Below are positions 16,470 to 24,693 of a DNA stretch of 37,287 nucleotides, piece after piece (position 1 is the first letter of the stretch; every line of letters begins with the position of its first letter). Source of the stretch: Marine Group I thaumarchaeote (lineage in GTDB: Archaea; Thermoproteota; Nitrososphaeria; Nitrososphaerales; Nitrosopumilaceae); NCBI GenBank assembly GCA_013390745.1, contig JACASX010000011.1:1-37287 (forward strand), in the 5' to 3' direction. A program made the translations under genes and the position numbers. Under the pieces are notes generated by a model, which searched no databases, was not told the origin of the DNA, and saw only the letters and a program-made list of their open reading frames with translations.

Positions 16470-18248
16470 TCATTTTTCATGATTGATTTTAGATTGTCTC
16501 TTATACAACGCAAATACCTCTTCGCCTGTAGAAGCATCCTCAGCTGCTTTTTCATATCTAATTTTTCCTGTGAATTTTGGAAATCTTAATGCAAATCCAC
16601 TAGATTTTCTAATTAAATCCAGTCCAGTTTTATGAATAGGACTTAACGTTATTTCTGATGCAACAATTTCTAAAACTAAATCAGGTTCAAACCAAATATC
16701 TGCTTCCATCTCACTTACGATTCTAGGATTTTTTTTGAGCGTAACTTTGTTAGAGAGAATTTGGTACAATTGATCCAAACTTTCATCAGTAAAACCTGTA
16801 CCAACTTTGCAGATACTAGGAAGATTATCCTTTTCTGGATTGTATGTCGCTAATAGTAACGTGCCATATAGACCAGTTCTTCGACCCCTTCCAAAGTATG
16901 CACCTATAACAATCAAATCTAAACTGTCACCTAATTCATTTCTATATTCACGTTTGAGCTTTAACCAATTACTACCTCTCATTCCAGCACGATATGGCGC
17001 ACTGGGAGCTTTTAGCATCAATCCCTCACAACCAGCATTAATAGAATTTTCTAGAAAATCTTCAATCTCATTTTCATTTTTAACAAATAACATTGGTACA
17101 AGTTTTGAAAAGTTATCTTCATGAACTATTTGTTCTAAAATTTTTCTTCTTTCAGAATACTCTAAATTTAAACAGTCTTTCTTATCATAATATAGTACAT
17201 CGAAAAAATTAACTGTGATTGGGTATTGTGAAACGGCTTTATCCAATTTGTGTTTTCTTCTTCTGTGCATTAGTTCTTGAAATGGTAAGAATTCCCCAGT
17301 GTTTTCGTTAATAGGAACAATTTCTGCCTCAAAAACTCCTTCATTTACATTTAGAGTTTTTCCAATACGCTCTACAATATCTGGATAATATTGAGTGATA
17401 TTTTCTAATCTGCGCGAGAATAAAATTATCTTATCAGATTGCTTATGGATTTGTACACGTTCTCCATCTAGTTTGTATTCTGCTACAAACTGTTCTGGCA
17501 TTTTTTTAATAACATCTTTCTCGCTTTGAACTCGATCTGCTAGCATGGGTCGTATCGGGCTAAATAATGAAATTTTAAATTTTTTTATTTCATCAATTCC
17601 ATCTGTCGAAACTATTAGGGATACTTTTCCTAAATCACTTGAAACATTATACGCATTTTCTATTTGCACTCTATTCTCTTTTTTTCCAGTAAATGCAATG
17701 GCAAGTGCATCCATAACAGTATTTTCCGCTATTCCTAAGCGTAATGTACCTAACAAAATTTTTAACAGGAATTTTGCTTCTAATGGGGTTGCATCATTTA
17801 GCAAACTTGAAATATATTTCATTTTCAAGTCTTGCGAACCCTTACCTTCCAACTTTGCAATCTTGAATAAAGTCTCATAAACTCTTTCTACAGTAATTTT
17901 TTCTGCTGTAAATGTAGTTTGGGTTTTTATTTTTAGAATGTTTGATGCAGTTAGACCCAGATCACCATACTCTCTATAATCATCTTCAATTTTTTTAATT
18001 GGCAAACCAGCAGATTTTGAAATAGCGCGAATTGCAAGTTTTTCAGCAATTCCTAATTCTACACCCTCGAAATTAGGTCTAATAATTCCCTGTAAGAGGT
18101 ACACAACTTTTGGGATAATTTCCTTTGGTGTTTTTTTTAATAATTCAACTAAAATATTTGTGAGTTCAATGCGTTTTGTTGTTTTCTCCATCATTTCAAA
18201 CATTTCAGAAATTATTGAAAAATCCATCAGGTTTTTTTGTATTCTCAA
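16470..18248 (-). CDS. lig: ATP-dependent DNA ligase
   Basis: Seals nicks during Okazaki-fragment maturation and repair. The 592 residues have the archaeal three-domain layout: a helical DNA-binding domain (about 1-210), an adenylation domain with the nucleotidyl-lysine Lys259 in EYKLDGERVQIH (motif I), and an OB-fold domain. Motif IV is GCEGLMLKAPSAPY, motif V is SNWLKLKREY, and the end carries SGFALRFPKF. In-frame ATG codon 8 (18227) gives a start, MDFSIISEMFE, that looks more like other archaeal ligases, so seven residues may be extra. FEN1, its partner in lagging-strand processing, is also in the window. Confidence 0.95.
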   Translation of the reverse strand: MRIQKNLMDFSIISEMFEMMEKTTKRIELTNILVELLKKTPKEIIPKVVYLLQGIIRPNFEGVELGIAEKLAIRAISKSAGLPIKKIEDDYREYGDLGLTASNILKIKTQTTFTAEKITVERVYETLFKIAKLEGKGSQDLKMKYISSLLNDATPLEAKFLLKILLGTLRLGIAENTVMDALAIAFTGKKENRVQIENAYNVSSDLGKVSLIVSTDGIDEIKKFKISLFSPIRPMLADRVQSEKDVIKKMPEQFVAEYKLDGERVQIHKQSDKIILFSRRLENITQYYPDIVERIGKTLNVNEGVFEAEIVPINENTGEFLPFQELMHRRRKHKLDKAVSQYPITVNFFDVLYYDKKDCLNLEYSERRKILEQIVHEDNFSKLVPMLFVKNENEIEDFLENSINAGCEGLMLKAPSAPYRAGMRGSNWLKLKREYRNELGDSLDLIVIGAYFGRGRRTGLYGTLLLATYNPEKDNLPSICKVGTGFTDESLDQLYQILSNKVTLKKNPRIVSEMEADIWFEPDLVLEIVASEITLSPIHKTGLDLIRKSSGFALRFPKFTGKIRYEKAAEDASTGEEVFALYKRQSKINHEK

Positions 18249-18310
18249 GTAATAAATTTGAACCTAATATCACACTAAGATTGTATATAGTAAATTCTAT
18301 GCTGGCAGAT

Positions 18311-18721
18311 TTAGATATATTTGAAAATAATTTTTTTTGGGGAGTTTTTCTGGTTTGTTACCATAGCAAAACTGTGTAATGGATATGATTTTTTATAAGA
18401 CTTCATGAAGCTCCATGCTACATCATGATTCTTAAATTCAGTTCTCAATCCATCTATCTGTGATTCTTTTTCAAATATGTCAAAAACTATAACTTGGTAT
18501 TGTTTTGGTATTTTATGTGGTCTTGCTTTAAGTAACCATGTTAGGGCAAATAAAAATACCATTCCAAGTATTATTATTCCTCCAGCATCTTTGAAAAATG
18601 ACCAAATTATATCACGAACTGTTTGACTGAATAATACAAAGACAAAATTCGAAAAAGCTATTACGGAAATGTATGTTATGGCAAGTGGTTTTAGATTACC
18701 AAATAATTTAGATGTTTTCAT
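18311..18721 (-). CDS. Small membrane protein of unknown function, two helices
   Basis: The 136-residue product has two hydrophobic segments (about 10-32, LAITYISVIAFSNFVFVLFS, and 42-66, AGGIIILGMVFLFALTWLL). A basic, soluble C-terminal half follows (VIVFDIFEKESQIDGLRTEF), ending in a lysine-rich tail. No family is recognised. It lies between the FBP aldolase/phosphatase and ligase genes on the same strand but with gaps of about 43 and 62 nt, so co-transcription is uncertain. Confidence 0.65.
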   Translation of the reverse strand: MKTSKLFGNLKPLAITYISVIAFSNFVFVLFSQTVRDIIWSFFKDAGGIIILGMVFLFALTWLLKARPHKIPKQYQVIVFDIFEKESQIDGLRTEFKNHDVAWSFMKSYKKSYPLHSFAMVTNQKNSPKKIIFKYI

Positions 18722-18764
18722 AAATTCACATCATCTTAATTTCATTTAACCTTTTTTAATTAAT

Positions 18765-19901
18765 TTAATCTGGATCTTCGTAAGATTCCTTTCTTTGGTC
18801 ATTTTGTGGTTGATCTTGTATAGGCTTCATTTTACTATGCAATACATCCATCACAGCTTTGTATCCCTCAGCATATTCTAATTCAGATGGTACAAGTGTT
18901 GCAGGATGGATAAATCCTTGGCTTCTCATTGTTAATGCCTTTTTTGTAGCAATTTCACGTATGTAGTCCCAGTCTGGTGTTGAAAAGCCATCAAATGGAC
19001 CAATCAGTTTACCATTATGCATGCTGAAAACCAACGCTTCAACAATTGGAATACAAAAGTTGATTGTTGCAGCTGAATTGAGCTTAACTGGCATTAAAGG
19101 CATGTTATGACTACCACGTGTATTTCCAGCTACATAATGCGGATTACTGAATACACTTCCAGCCTCTTCAGTTGCGGGAAAGTTTTTTTGTGTTCTAACA
19201 AGGCATATTGGATCATCCTTACCGACATATTTACCAGCAATGTTATGCAGTCTGTCAGTTGATGCATCTAATATTGGCTCACCATCTTTTGTACGCACTG
19301 AATCAACAACGTAACGACCAGGGTACATAAGCGCCGCTTCAATTATCGGTTTATCTTCCCACAAAGAAAGATTTGCAATTTTACCTTTCTCAACATCCAT
19401 GATGTTTATGTTAACACCCTTAGCAAGTGATTGGTTAACTATTAGACCTGTATTACTTAACGCATCAACAAATAACTTATAGATCGGGTAATTGAAAGCT
19501 CCAGGTTCAGTTTTATCTGCCGCAAAGACAGTGAACACTTCGTTCGGTCTTTCATCAAACTCCATTTCTGCCACACCCGGTCCCATTCCCTTGATGTTGC
19601 CCGAAAAAGAATCCTTTAGCAGATCCTGTCCAGCACCATACAGTCCTTCCTCTTTGGCAACCTTTGTACCAGCCATAAAAGCATTCCACGCAAGCTGATG
19701 AATTTCTTTATTATCAATTCCTTTAGTGTGAGTCATAACAATGTGAGAATCATCTCCACAATATCCAATATAATGGTCAATTAACAAATCTCCAGCATCT
19801 TTTACAGTTTTTCTTATCGCATTAAGAAGTCCATCACTTGGTAATGTATGACCTCCTATCCCACCCACATCAGCTTTAATGACTGACACTGTTATTTTCA
19901 T
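18765..19901 (-). CDS. fbp: Fructose-1,6-bisphosphate aldolase/phosphatase (type V, bifunctional)
   Basis: Forms fructose 6-phosphate from triose phosphates in one active site, committing carbon to gluconeogenesis. The 378 residues begin with KITVSVIKADVGGIGGH, the family's N-terminal metal/phosphate-binding segment. Tyr225 and Lys228 in KYVGKDDP correspond to the Tyr/Lys pair used for the Schiff base in the aldolase reaction of characterised archaeal enzymes. Metal-binding acidic residues are present at CGDDSH (48-53) and around residues 130-135. The enzyme is typical of autotrophic archaea and suits a CO2-fixing thaumarchaeon. A TATA box (GATTTATAGTATA on the + strand, 19922-19934) lies about 28 nt before the ATG. 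Confidence 0.95.
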   Translation of the reverse strand: MKITVSVIKADVGGIGGHTLPSDGLLNAIRKTVKDAGDLLIDHYIGYCGDDSHIVMTHTKGIDNKEIHQLAWNAFMAGTKVAKEEGLYGAGQDLLKDSFSGNIKGMGPGVAEMEFDERPNEVFTVFAADKTEPGAFNYPIYKLFVDALSNTGLIVNQSLAKGVNINIMDVEKGKIANLSLWEDKPIIEAALMYPGRYVVDSVRTKDGEPILDASTDRLHNIAGKYVGKDDPICLVRTQKNFPATEEAGSVFSNPHYVAGNTRGSHNMPLMPVKLNSAATINFCIPIVEALVFSMHNGKLIGPFDGFSTPDWDYIREIATKKALTMRSQGFIHPATLVPSELEYAEGYKAVMDVLHSKMKPIQDQPQNDQRKESYEDPD

Positions 19902-20005
19902 GAATTTTTCATACCTGTCTTTGATTTATAGTATATGAAATTAATAATACATCTCAAAGAAAAAAAGCAGAAAACCAAGTGAACACTTATAGAAAAAACG
20001 AAATG

Positions 20006-20013
20006 TTATAAAG
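20006..20013 (+). promoter_or_regulatory. TATA box of the aEF1A gene
   Basis: TTATAAAG, preceded by the purine-rich BRE-like ACGAAATG, is centred 27 nt before the ATG. This predicts transcription start at or near the first codon, i.e. a leaderless mRNA. The intergenic region of 134 nt also holds the divergent fbp promoter. Confidence 0.7.
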
Positions 20014-20035
20014 CCCATTTCACTTCGAGTTCGAT

Positions 20036-21334
20036 ATGGCAGACAAAGACCACCTGAACATGATAATCACTGGTCATATAGATAATGGCAAGTCAACTAC
20101 TATGGGTCATTTTTTGTTGGATCTTGGTATAGTTGATGAAAGGACGATAGCTGCTCATGCCAAAGAATCAGAAGAAACCGGAAAGGGTGATTCTTTCAAA
20201 TATGCTTGGGTTATGGATAATATCAAAGATGAGAGAGCAAGAGGCATTACAATCGATTTAGCTTTTAAAAAATTTGAAACTCCAAAATACTTTTTCACAT
20301 TAATTGATGCACCAGGTCACAGAGATTTTGTAAAAAACATGATCACCGGGGCATCTGAGGCAGACTGTGCTGTTTTAGTACTTTCAGCAAAGGAAGGTGA
20401 AACAGATACTGCAATAGCACCTGGTGGTCAAGCTAGAGAGCATGCATTTTTATTAAAAACACTTGGCGTAAAGCAAATAATTGTTGCAATTAACAAGATG
20501 GACGATAGTAAATTTTCTGAAGATGCTTTCAATACTGCAAAGCAAAAAGGTGAAGGACTTGTGAAGTCAGTAGGTTATAAGCTTGATGATGTACCATTCG
20601 TTCCAGTCTCTGGATGGACAGGTGAGAACCTTGTAAAAAAATCTGAAAACATGCCGTGGTATAAGGGCAAGACTCTTTTGGAAACCTTTGATGACTTTAA
20701 ATCACCTGAAAAACCAACTGGAAAGCCTCTCCGTTTACCAATACAAGATGTTTATTCAATTACTGGTGTTGGCACTGTTCCAGTTGGACGTGTTGAAACC
20801 GGAACAATGAAACCAAATGATAAAATCGTTGTTATGCCATCTGGGGCCGTAGGCGAGATAAAATCTATAGAAACACACCACCAAGAAATGCCATCAGCAT
20901 CAGCTGGTGATAATATCGGTTTTAACTTAAGAGGTATTGAGAAAAAAGATATCAAAAGAGGTGACGTTCTTGGACATCCTGATAACCCACCTAACGTTGC
21001 TACAGAGTTTAGAGCACAAATAATTGTAATTCATCATCCAACAGCACTTGCACCTGGTTATACACCTGTCATGCACTGCCACACTGCTCAGGTAGCTGCA
21101 ACAATAACTGCATTTGAATCTAAAATTAATCCTGCAACTGGAGCAGTAGATGAAAAAGATCCAAAATTCCTTAAGGTTGGTGATTCTGCAATTGTTAGAA
21201 TTGCACCAGTTCGACCAACATGTATTGAAACGTTCGAAGAGTTTCCAGAAATGGGACGATTTGCGTTACGAGATATGGGCTCTACAATTGCAGCTGGTGT
21301 TGTTAAAGAAATTACTAAAAAACATACAGCATGA
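20036..21334 (+). CDS. tuf: Translation elongation factor 1-alpha (aEF1A/EF-Tu)
   Basis: The GTPase that delivers aminoacyl-tRNA to the ribosome. The 432 residues contain G1 GHIDNGKS (13-20), switch I with RGITID, G3 DAPGH (91-95) and G4 NKMD (153-156), followed by two beta-barrel domains. The G1 loop has Asn where most factors have His or Ser (GHVDHGKS/GHIDSGKS). Length and the insertion pattern are archaeal. The S10 gene follows after 9 nt, a gene order conserved widely in archaea. Confidence 0.97.
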   Translation: MADKDHLNMIITGHIDNGKSTTMGHFLLDLGIVDERTIAAHAKESEETGKGDSFKYAWVMDNIKDERARGITIDLAFKKFETPKYFFTLIDAPGHRDFVKNMITGASEADCAVLVLSAKEGETDTAIAPGGQAREHAFLLKTLGVKQIIVAINKMDDSKFSEDAFNTAKQKGEGLVKSVGYKLDDVPFVPVSGWTGENLVKKSENMPWYKGKTLLETFDDFKSPEKPTGKPLRLPIQDVYSITGVGTVPVGRVETGTMKPNDKIVVMPSGAVGEIKSIETHHQEMPSASAGDNIGFNLRGIEKKDIKRGDVLGHPDNPPNVATEFRAQIIVIHHPTALAPGYTPVMHCHTAQVAATITAFESKINPATGAVDEKDPKFLKVGDSAIVRIAPVRPTCIETFEEFPEMGRFALRDMGSTIAAGVVKEITKKHTA

Positions 21335-21343
21335 GTCTAGGAT

Positions 21344-21652
21344 ATGACTCAACCCGCTCGCGTTAAACTGACAAGCATAAGTTTATCAAGGCTAGGTAGT
21401 GTTTGCACTGAAATTATGAACATAGGCAAAAAGGCAGGTATTAAAATTAAAGGTCCTATTCCACTTCCTGTAAAGCGTCTAAATGTTGTTACTAGAAAAT
21501 CTCCATGTGGTAGCGGCACGGAAACTTATGAAAAATGGGAAATGAAAATGCATAGAAGAATTATTGATATTAGTGCAGATGATAAGGCAATGCGTCAACT
21601 CATGAGATTAAAAATTCCTGATAATGTTTATATCGAATTATCTCTTACGTAG
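21344..21652 (+). CDS. rpsJ: 30S ribosomal protein S10 (uS10)
   Basis: A component of the small-subunit head. The 102 residues match uS10 throughout: KLTSISLSRLGSVCTEI, then the extended hairpin loop GPIPLPVKRLNVVTRKSPCG that reaches into the ribosome, and the KMHRRIIDI strand. It follows the aEF1A gene in the same orientation and precedes rpoP, so it belongs to a translation/transcription operon. Confidence 0.97.
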   Translation: MTQPARVKLTSISLSRLGSVCTEIMNIGKKAGIKIKGPIPLPVKRLNVVTRKSPCGSGTETYEKWEMKMHRRIIDISADDKAMRQLMRLKIPDNVYIELSLT

Positions 21653-21687
21653 CCAGACTTTTTATTACAGATTTAAAGTGTAATGTT

Positions 21688-21903
21688 ATGGTTGATGAAT
21701 CTAGTAGCGAAATGAATGATGATAGCACTACAGATAATGTTATAGAAACTGAAAAATTTGATGTTATTTACTCTTGTTTAAGATGTAATACAAAAGTAAG
21801 CAATTCTGAATTAAATAGACTTCCAGAAATAAAATGTATTTGTGGATTCCGAGTTTTTACCAAAGTCAGACCACCGATTGTCAAAACTGTAAAAGCAATA
21901 TAG
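21688..21903 (+). CDS. rpoP: DNA-directed RNA polymerase subunit P (Rpb12/RpoP-like)
   Basis: A small zinc-ribbon subunit that helps assemble the RpoD/RpoL platform of archaeal RNA polymerase. The core begins at FDVIYSCLRCNTKV and ends with VFTKVRPPIVKTVKAI, which matches the RpoP ending 'RPPVVKxVKA'. It carries an acidic N-terminal extension of about 27 residues, so at 71 residues it is longer than the usual 45-50. The second metal-binding pair reads KCICG, a C-x-C, where other RpoP proteins have C-x2-C. The S10 gene is 35 nt upstream, but a TATA-like TTTTTATTA/TTTAAAG in that gap may give it its own promoter. Confidence 0.85.
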   Translation: MVDESSSEMNDDSTTDNVIETEKFDVIYSCLRCNTKVSNSELNRLPEIKCICGFRVFTKVRPPIVKTVKAI

Positions 21904-21905
21904 AA

Positions 21906-22103
21906 CTATCTATCAATTTTGTACGAGTGGTTTTTCTTCAGGTGGTCACGCATTTCTGACATACTATGAAAATTTTCATTACATTCTTTACAATCATACG
22001 GTGAGTTTTTGAAATGTTCTATTTCCTGATGGTTCATCAGTTGTTCGTGCCGCGAAAATTTTTTCTTACATACTTCACATTCAAATTTTTTAAAGAATCT
22101 CAT
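21906..22103 (-). CDS. Two-finger C2H2 zinc-finger protein
   Basis: The 65-residue protein contains two classical C2H2 fingers, each C-x2-C-x12-H-x4-H (fingers at about residues 9-30 and 38-59), joined by a short linker. The start MRFFKKFECEVC resembles those of the other small zinc-finger proteins here. The ATG overlaps the stop of the upstream three-knuckle gene (ATGA-type 4-base overlap), so the two are co-translated and may work together. Classical C2H2 fingers are uncommon in most archaea but recur in Thaumarchaeota. DNA, RNA or protein binding are all possible. Confidence 0.85.
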   Translation of the reverse strand: MRFFKKFECEVCKKKFSRHEQLMNHQEIEHFKNSPYDCKECNENFHSMSEMRDHLKKNHSYKIDR

Positions 22104-22516
22104 TTTCTATCTATCTGTGCTTTCTGAGCATCCCAACAGTTTTTACACAATTGTCCCTTGATTTTCCAATTGTTTTTTGGATTATATCTAATAAAACCAA
22201 GTTTAGTACCACAAACACCACAAAAATTTTTTTCCTTGCTAAAATCCAACTCTTTTTCATCAAAACATTTTTTGCAAAGTAAGCCAACCATATCCCACTG
22301 TAATCGTGGTTCCCATAAATCAGTGACCTTGCTTTTTACCCCACAATTGATACATTTTTTTATTATTGAGGCATCATAGGATTCTTGCATTTTGTTTAAA
22401 TAACAATCACTACATAATGGAGATTTTACATCCCATTCTCTTTTTGCCTTATTTTTATGAATAACTTGTTTGTTACAAATAGTACAATACGCTGGTTTGC
22501 GGCTAAATATGCCCAT
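22100..22516 (-). CDS. Protein of three repeated CxxC...LCxxC zinc knuckles
   Basis: The 138 residues consist of three tandem units of about 40-45 residues. Each has C-x2-C, then a Trp 15-21 residues later, then LC-x2-C: CTICN...REWDVKSPLCSDC, CINCG...LQWDMVGLLCKKC, and CGVCG...NNWKIKGQLCKNC. The conserved W-[DK] before the second pair suggests one treble-clef/zinc-ribbon fold copied three times. I do not recognise a named family. It is the first gene of a two-gene unit with the C2H2 protein (4-nt overlap). Its short basic N-terminus (MGIFSRKPAYC) recalls the C2H2 gene near 24.5 kb. Confidence 0.8.
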   Translation of the reverse strand: MGIFSRKPAYCTICNKQVIHKNKAKREWDVKSPLCSDCYLNKMQESYDASIIKKCINCGVKSKVTDLWEPRLQWDMVGLLCKKCFDEKELDFSKEKNFCGVCGTKLGFIRYNPKNNWKIKGQLCKNCWDAQKAQIDRK

Positions 22517-22594
22517 TACACTTCTAATTTTTTAAAAATATAATATCCTTTGCAACAAATTTTAATCATAAAAAAGTGATTTTAAAAAATTTGT

Positions 22595-22723
22595 TTATTT
22601 GATTTCCTCTAGGATTTTTTCTACTGCTTGACTAGCATTAATCATACCACGTTTTTTAGCATATTTTTCGATCAATTTGTATTGCTCTGTATCGCAACAA
22701 ATCGGCATCGTTCTTTTTGTCAT
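22595..22723 (-). CDS. 42-residue small protein, possibly ribbon-helix-helix type
   Basis: A short complete frame, ATG to TAA, encodes a protein with a basic N-terminal strand (TKRTMPICCD) followed by two predicted helices (TEQYKLIEKYAKKRGM and ASQAVEKILEEI). Strand-helix-helix in 42 residues with T-x-Q at the first helix and a turn near NAS is the layout of ribbon-helix-helix DNA-binding proteins. The level of support is protein-like composition and the fold pattern only. It lies divergent from the TIGR00725 gene, 84 nt away. Confidence 0.55.
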   Translation of the reverse strand: MTKRTMPICCDTEQYKLIEKYAKKRGMINASQAVEKILEEIK

Positions 22724-22807
22724 AGTCAAGCGTATTTTTTTTAATTAATATCCTTTACTCTTTGAATATTTCAAAAAGTATTTGATAGGCAATGGAGAAT
22801 TTACATT

Positions 22808-23314
22808 ATGAAAAACCATCAGATCTTAGTTATTGGTAATAATGATAATGGCTGTACTCCAGAATTAGAAAAGATTGCGTATGACGTTGGTGTAGAAGTA
22901 GCAAAATCTAATTCTGTTTTAATAACTGGTGGGCTTGGTGGTGTGATGCGTGCAGCATGTCATGGCGCACGAGAATCTGGTGGTACAACAGTTGGAATAA
23001 TTCCTCAAGATGATTCATCTCATGCAAACGAATTCTGTGACATAGTAATACCTTCTGGTATGGGTTTGGCTCGTGATTTTTTAAACGCACTTTCCGCGGA
23101 TGGTGTGATAGTTATTGGTGGCGGGTCTGGAACATTATCAGAAATCTGTGCTGCATATATGTACAAAAAACCTATTGTTACGCTAAAAAACTCTGGTGGA
23201 ATTGCATCAAAATACGCTGACGAATATTTAGATCATAGAAAAAATGTAAAGATTGTTGGTGTAGAAACTCCTCAGCAAGCAATAAAATACATTTTAGAAC
23301 AGATTAACACATAG
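22808..23314 (+). CDS. TIGR00725/LOG-like Rossmann-fold protein
   Basis: The 168-residue protein has the SLOG/'lysine decarboxylase-like' Rossmann fold. An opening strand (HQILVIGNND) precedes ITGGLGGVMRAACHGARESGG, and later GVIVIGGGSGTLSEICAAY, the GGGxGTxxE nucleotide-phosphate-binding motif. TIGR00725 proteins are related to LOG cytokinin-releasing phosphoribohydrolases and to molybdenum-cofactor carrier proteins. Which of these activities applies is not known. Its last 11 bases overlap the 3' end of the hydroxyacyl-CoA dehydrogenase gene on the other strand. Confidence 0.85.
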   Translation: MKNHQILVIGNNDNGCTPELEKIAYDVGVEVAKSNSVLITGGLGGVMRAACHGARESGGTTVGIIPQDDSSHANEFCDIVIPSGMGLARDFLNALSADGVIVIGGGSGTLSEICAAYMYKKPIVTLKNSGGIASKYADEYLDHRKNVKIVGVETPQQAIKYILEQINT

Positions 23315-24452
23315 ATAATAAAAGAGGATCAGGTTCATAAAATGCACCATGTTTATTAGATAATTTTTTTAATTCTTCTACAATTTTTTGCATGCCTATT
23401 TCTTTTGCAGTTTCAAACAACGGTTTTTTTAAACCAAGCCCTAGGCTTGCAGCCTTTTCAATCTCATTAATATCACTAGCATTGTTTGTGATAAGCCATG
23501 CCGCATTATTCAGAATGTTTGCAATGATTTGTATAGGATCACATTTTTTTGCTAATTCCTCTGAAAGTGGTATTCTTTCATATTTATCATCAGAATATTT
23601 GTAAAAACCTTCACCACTTTTTTGCCCCAATTTTTTTTCATTGAAGAGTTGTTCAATTGTAGGATGTGGTGAAATTACTTTTTTATCTCTAACATGCATC
23701 TCTACAGTTGCCTTGTGAATTACATCTAATCCCGTAAAATCGGCCAATTCAAATATTCCCATTGGAAATCCGAGCCTGAATTTTACCGCGGAGTCAATTT
23801 CCGTCTGTTGAATTTTTTGTCTTTCCATCACATAGCAGGCTTCATGAACAAGCGGTATGAAAAGCCTGTTTACAATAAACCCTGGAACGTCTTTTCTACA
23901 GATTACAGGTATCTTGTTAACAGATTTTACAAAATTAATTGTGAGATTAGTAGTATCATCTGAAGTTTCTTGTCCAGGTATTACTTCAACTAGTTTCATC
24001 AGTTGAGGTGGATTGAAAAAGTGTATTCCAATAAATTTTTTTGGTCTAGAGACAGTGTTTGCAATTTCTGTAATAGGCAATGTACTTGTGTTGGACGCAA
24101 AAATAACTTGTTCATCAGCAACCTTATCCAGTTCTGCATATACCTTTTTTTTGAGTTCCATTATCTCTGGAACTGCTTCTATTACTAAATCACAATCATG
24201 AACAGCATCCTTCAAATCAACTATTGGTTTTATTCTTGAAAATATTTCACCTCGTTCATTTTCAGAAATTTTTTCTTTTGAGACAAGCTTATCTAAACTC
24301 CACTTTATTTTTTCCATTGCTTTGTCTAAGAATTGTTGCTCAATATCTCTGAGCACTACATTATAACCGGCCATTGCAGAAACTTGGGCTATTCCATGAC
24401 CCATTATTCCGGAACCTAATACAGTAATGTTTTTGATTTCCATACCGTCCAA
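23304..24452 (-). CDS. 3-hydroxyacyl-CoA dehydrogenase (3-hydroxybutyryl-CoA dehydrogenase type)
   Basis: Oxidises (S)-3-hydroxyacyl-CoA with NAD+. The 382 residues start with the Rossmann loop GSGIMGHG (13-20). The substrate-binding SNTSTLPI and the catalytic His segment IGIHFFNPPQLMKLVEVI follow, and then the helical C-terminal domain with DVPGFIVNRLFIPL and FRLGFPMGIFELADF. The extra ~90 residues after the usual 280-290 end (from IIANILNNAAWLI) look like a second copy of the C-terminal helical unit. In ammonia-oxidising Thaumarchaeota an enzyme of this family oxidises 3-hydroxybutyryl-CoA in the HP/HB cycle, and that role is inferred here. Confidence 0.88.
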   Translation of the reverse strand: MDGMEIKNITVLGSGIMGHGIAQVSAMAGYNVVLRDIEQQFLDKAMEKIKWSLDKLVSKEKISENERGEIFSRIKPIVDLKDAVHDCDLVIEAVPEIMELKKKVYAELDKVADEQVIFASNTSTLPITEIANTVSRPKKFIGIHFFNPPQLMKLVEVIPGQETSDDTTNLTINFVKSVNKIPVICRKDVPGFIVNRLFIPLVHEACYVMERQKIQQTEIDSAVKFRLGFPMGIFELADFTGLDVIHKATVEMHVRDKKVISPHPTIEQLFNEKKLGQKSGEGFYKYSDDKYERIPLSEELAKKCDPIQIIANILNNAAWLITNNASDINEIEKAASLGLGLKKPLFETAKEIGMQKIVEELKKLSNKHGAFYEPDPLLLSMC

Positions 24453-24496
24453 GAAAATTAATATCCTTTATAATATGTTTCATGATTACGCAAAAT

Positions 24497-24676
24497 ATGG
24501 GATTGTTTGGCAAAAAAGCTAAGAATGAAAAGAATGAAACAAAATGTGATGTTTGTGACTTAGAACTACCTACTTCTGAACGACTAGAGCGACATAAAAA
24601 AAAGGCACATGGTAATGTTCCAGAAAAGAAAATGGATGAATCTGGTGGTAGTCCGGGCGAAGGCGGCTTGTGGTAA
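24497..24676 (+). CDS. Single C2H2 zinc-finger microprotein
   Basis: A 59-residue protein with one classical finger, CDVC-x12-H-x4-H (about residues 17-38), and a Gly-rich acidic tail (ESGGSPGEGG). I place the start at the second in-frame ATG, which gives MGLFGKKAKNEK. A TATA-like TTTATAATA (24467-24475) is centred 26 nt upstream of it, as expected for a leaderless transcript. An ATG 15 nt earlier (24482) would add five residues. It resembles the other finger proteins at 22 kb and is followed 17 nt later by a membrane-protein gene on the same strand. Confidence 0.75.
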   Translation: MGLFGKKAKNEKNETKCDVCDLELPTSERLERHKKKAHGNVPEKKMDESGGSPGEGGLW

Positions 24677-24693
24677 TTTATACAATGTAAAAA

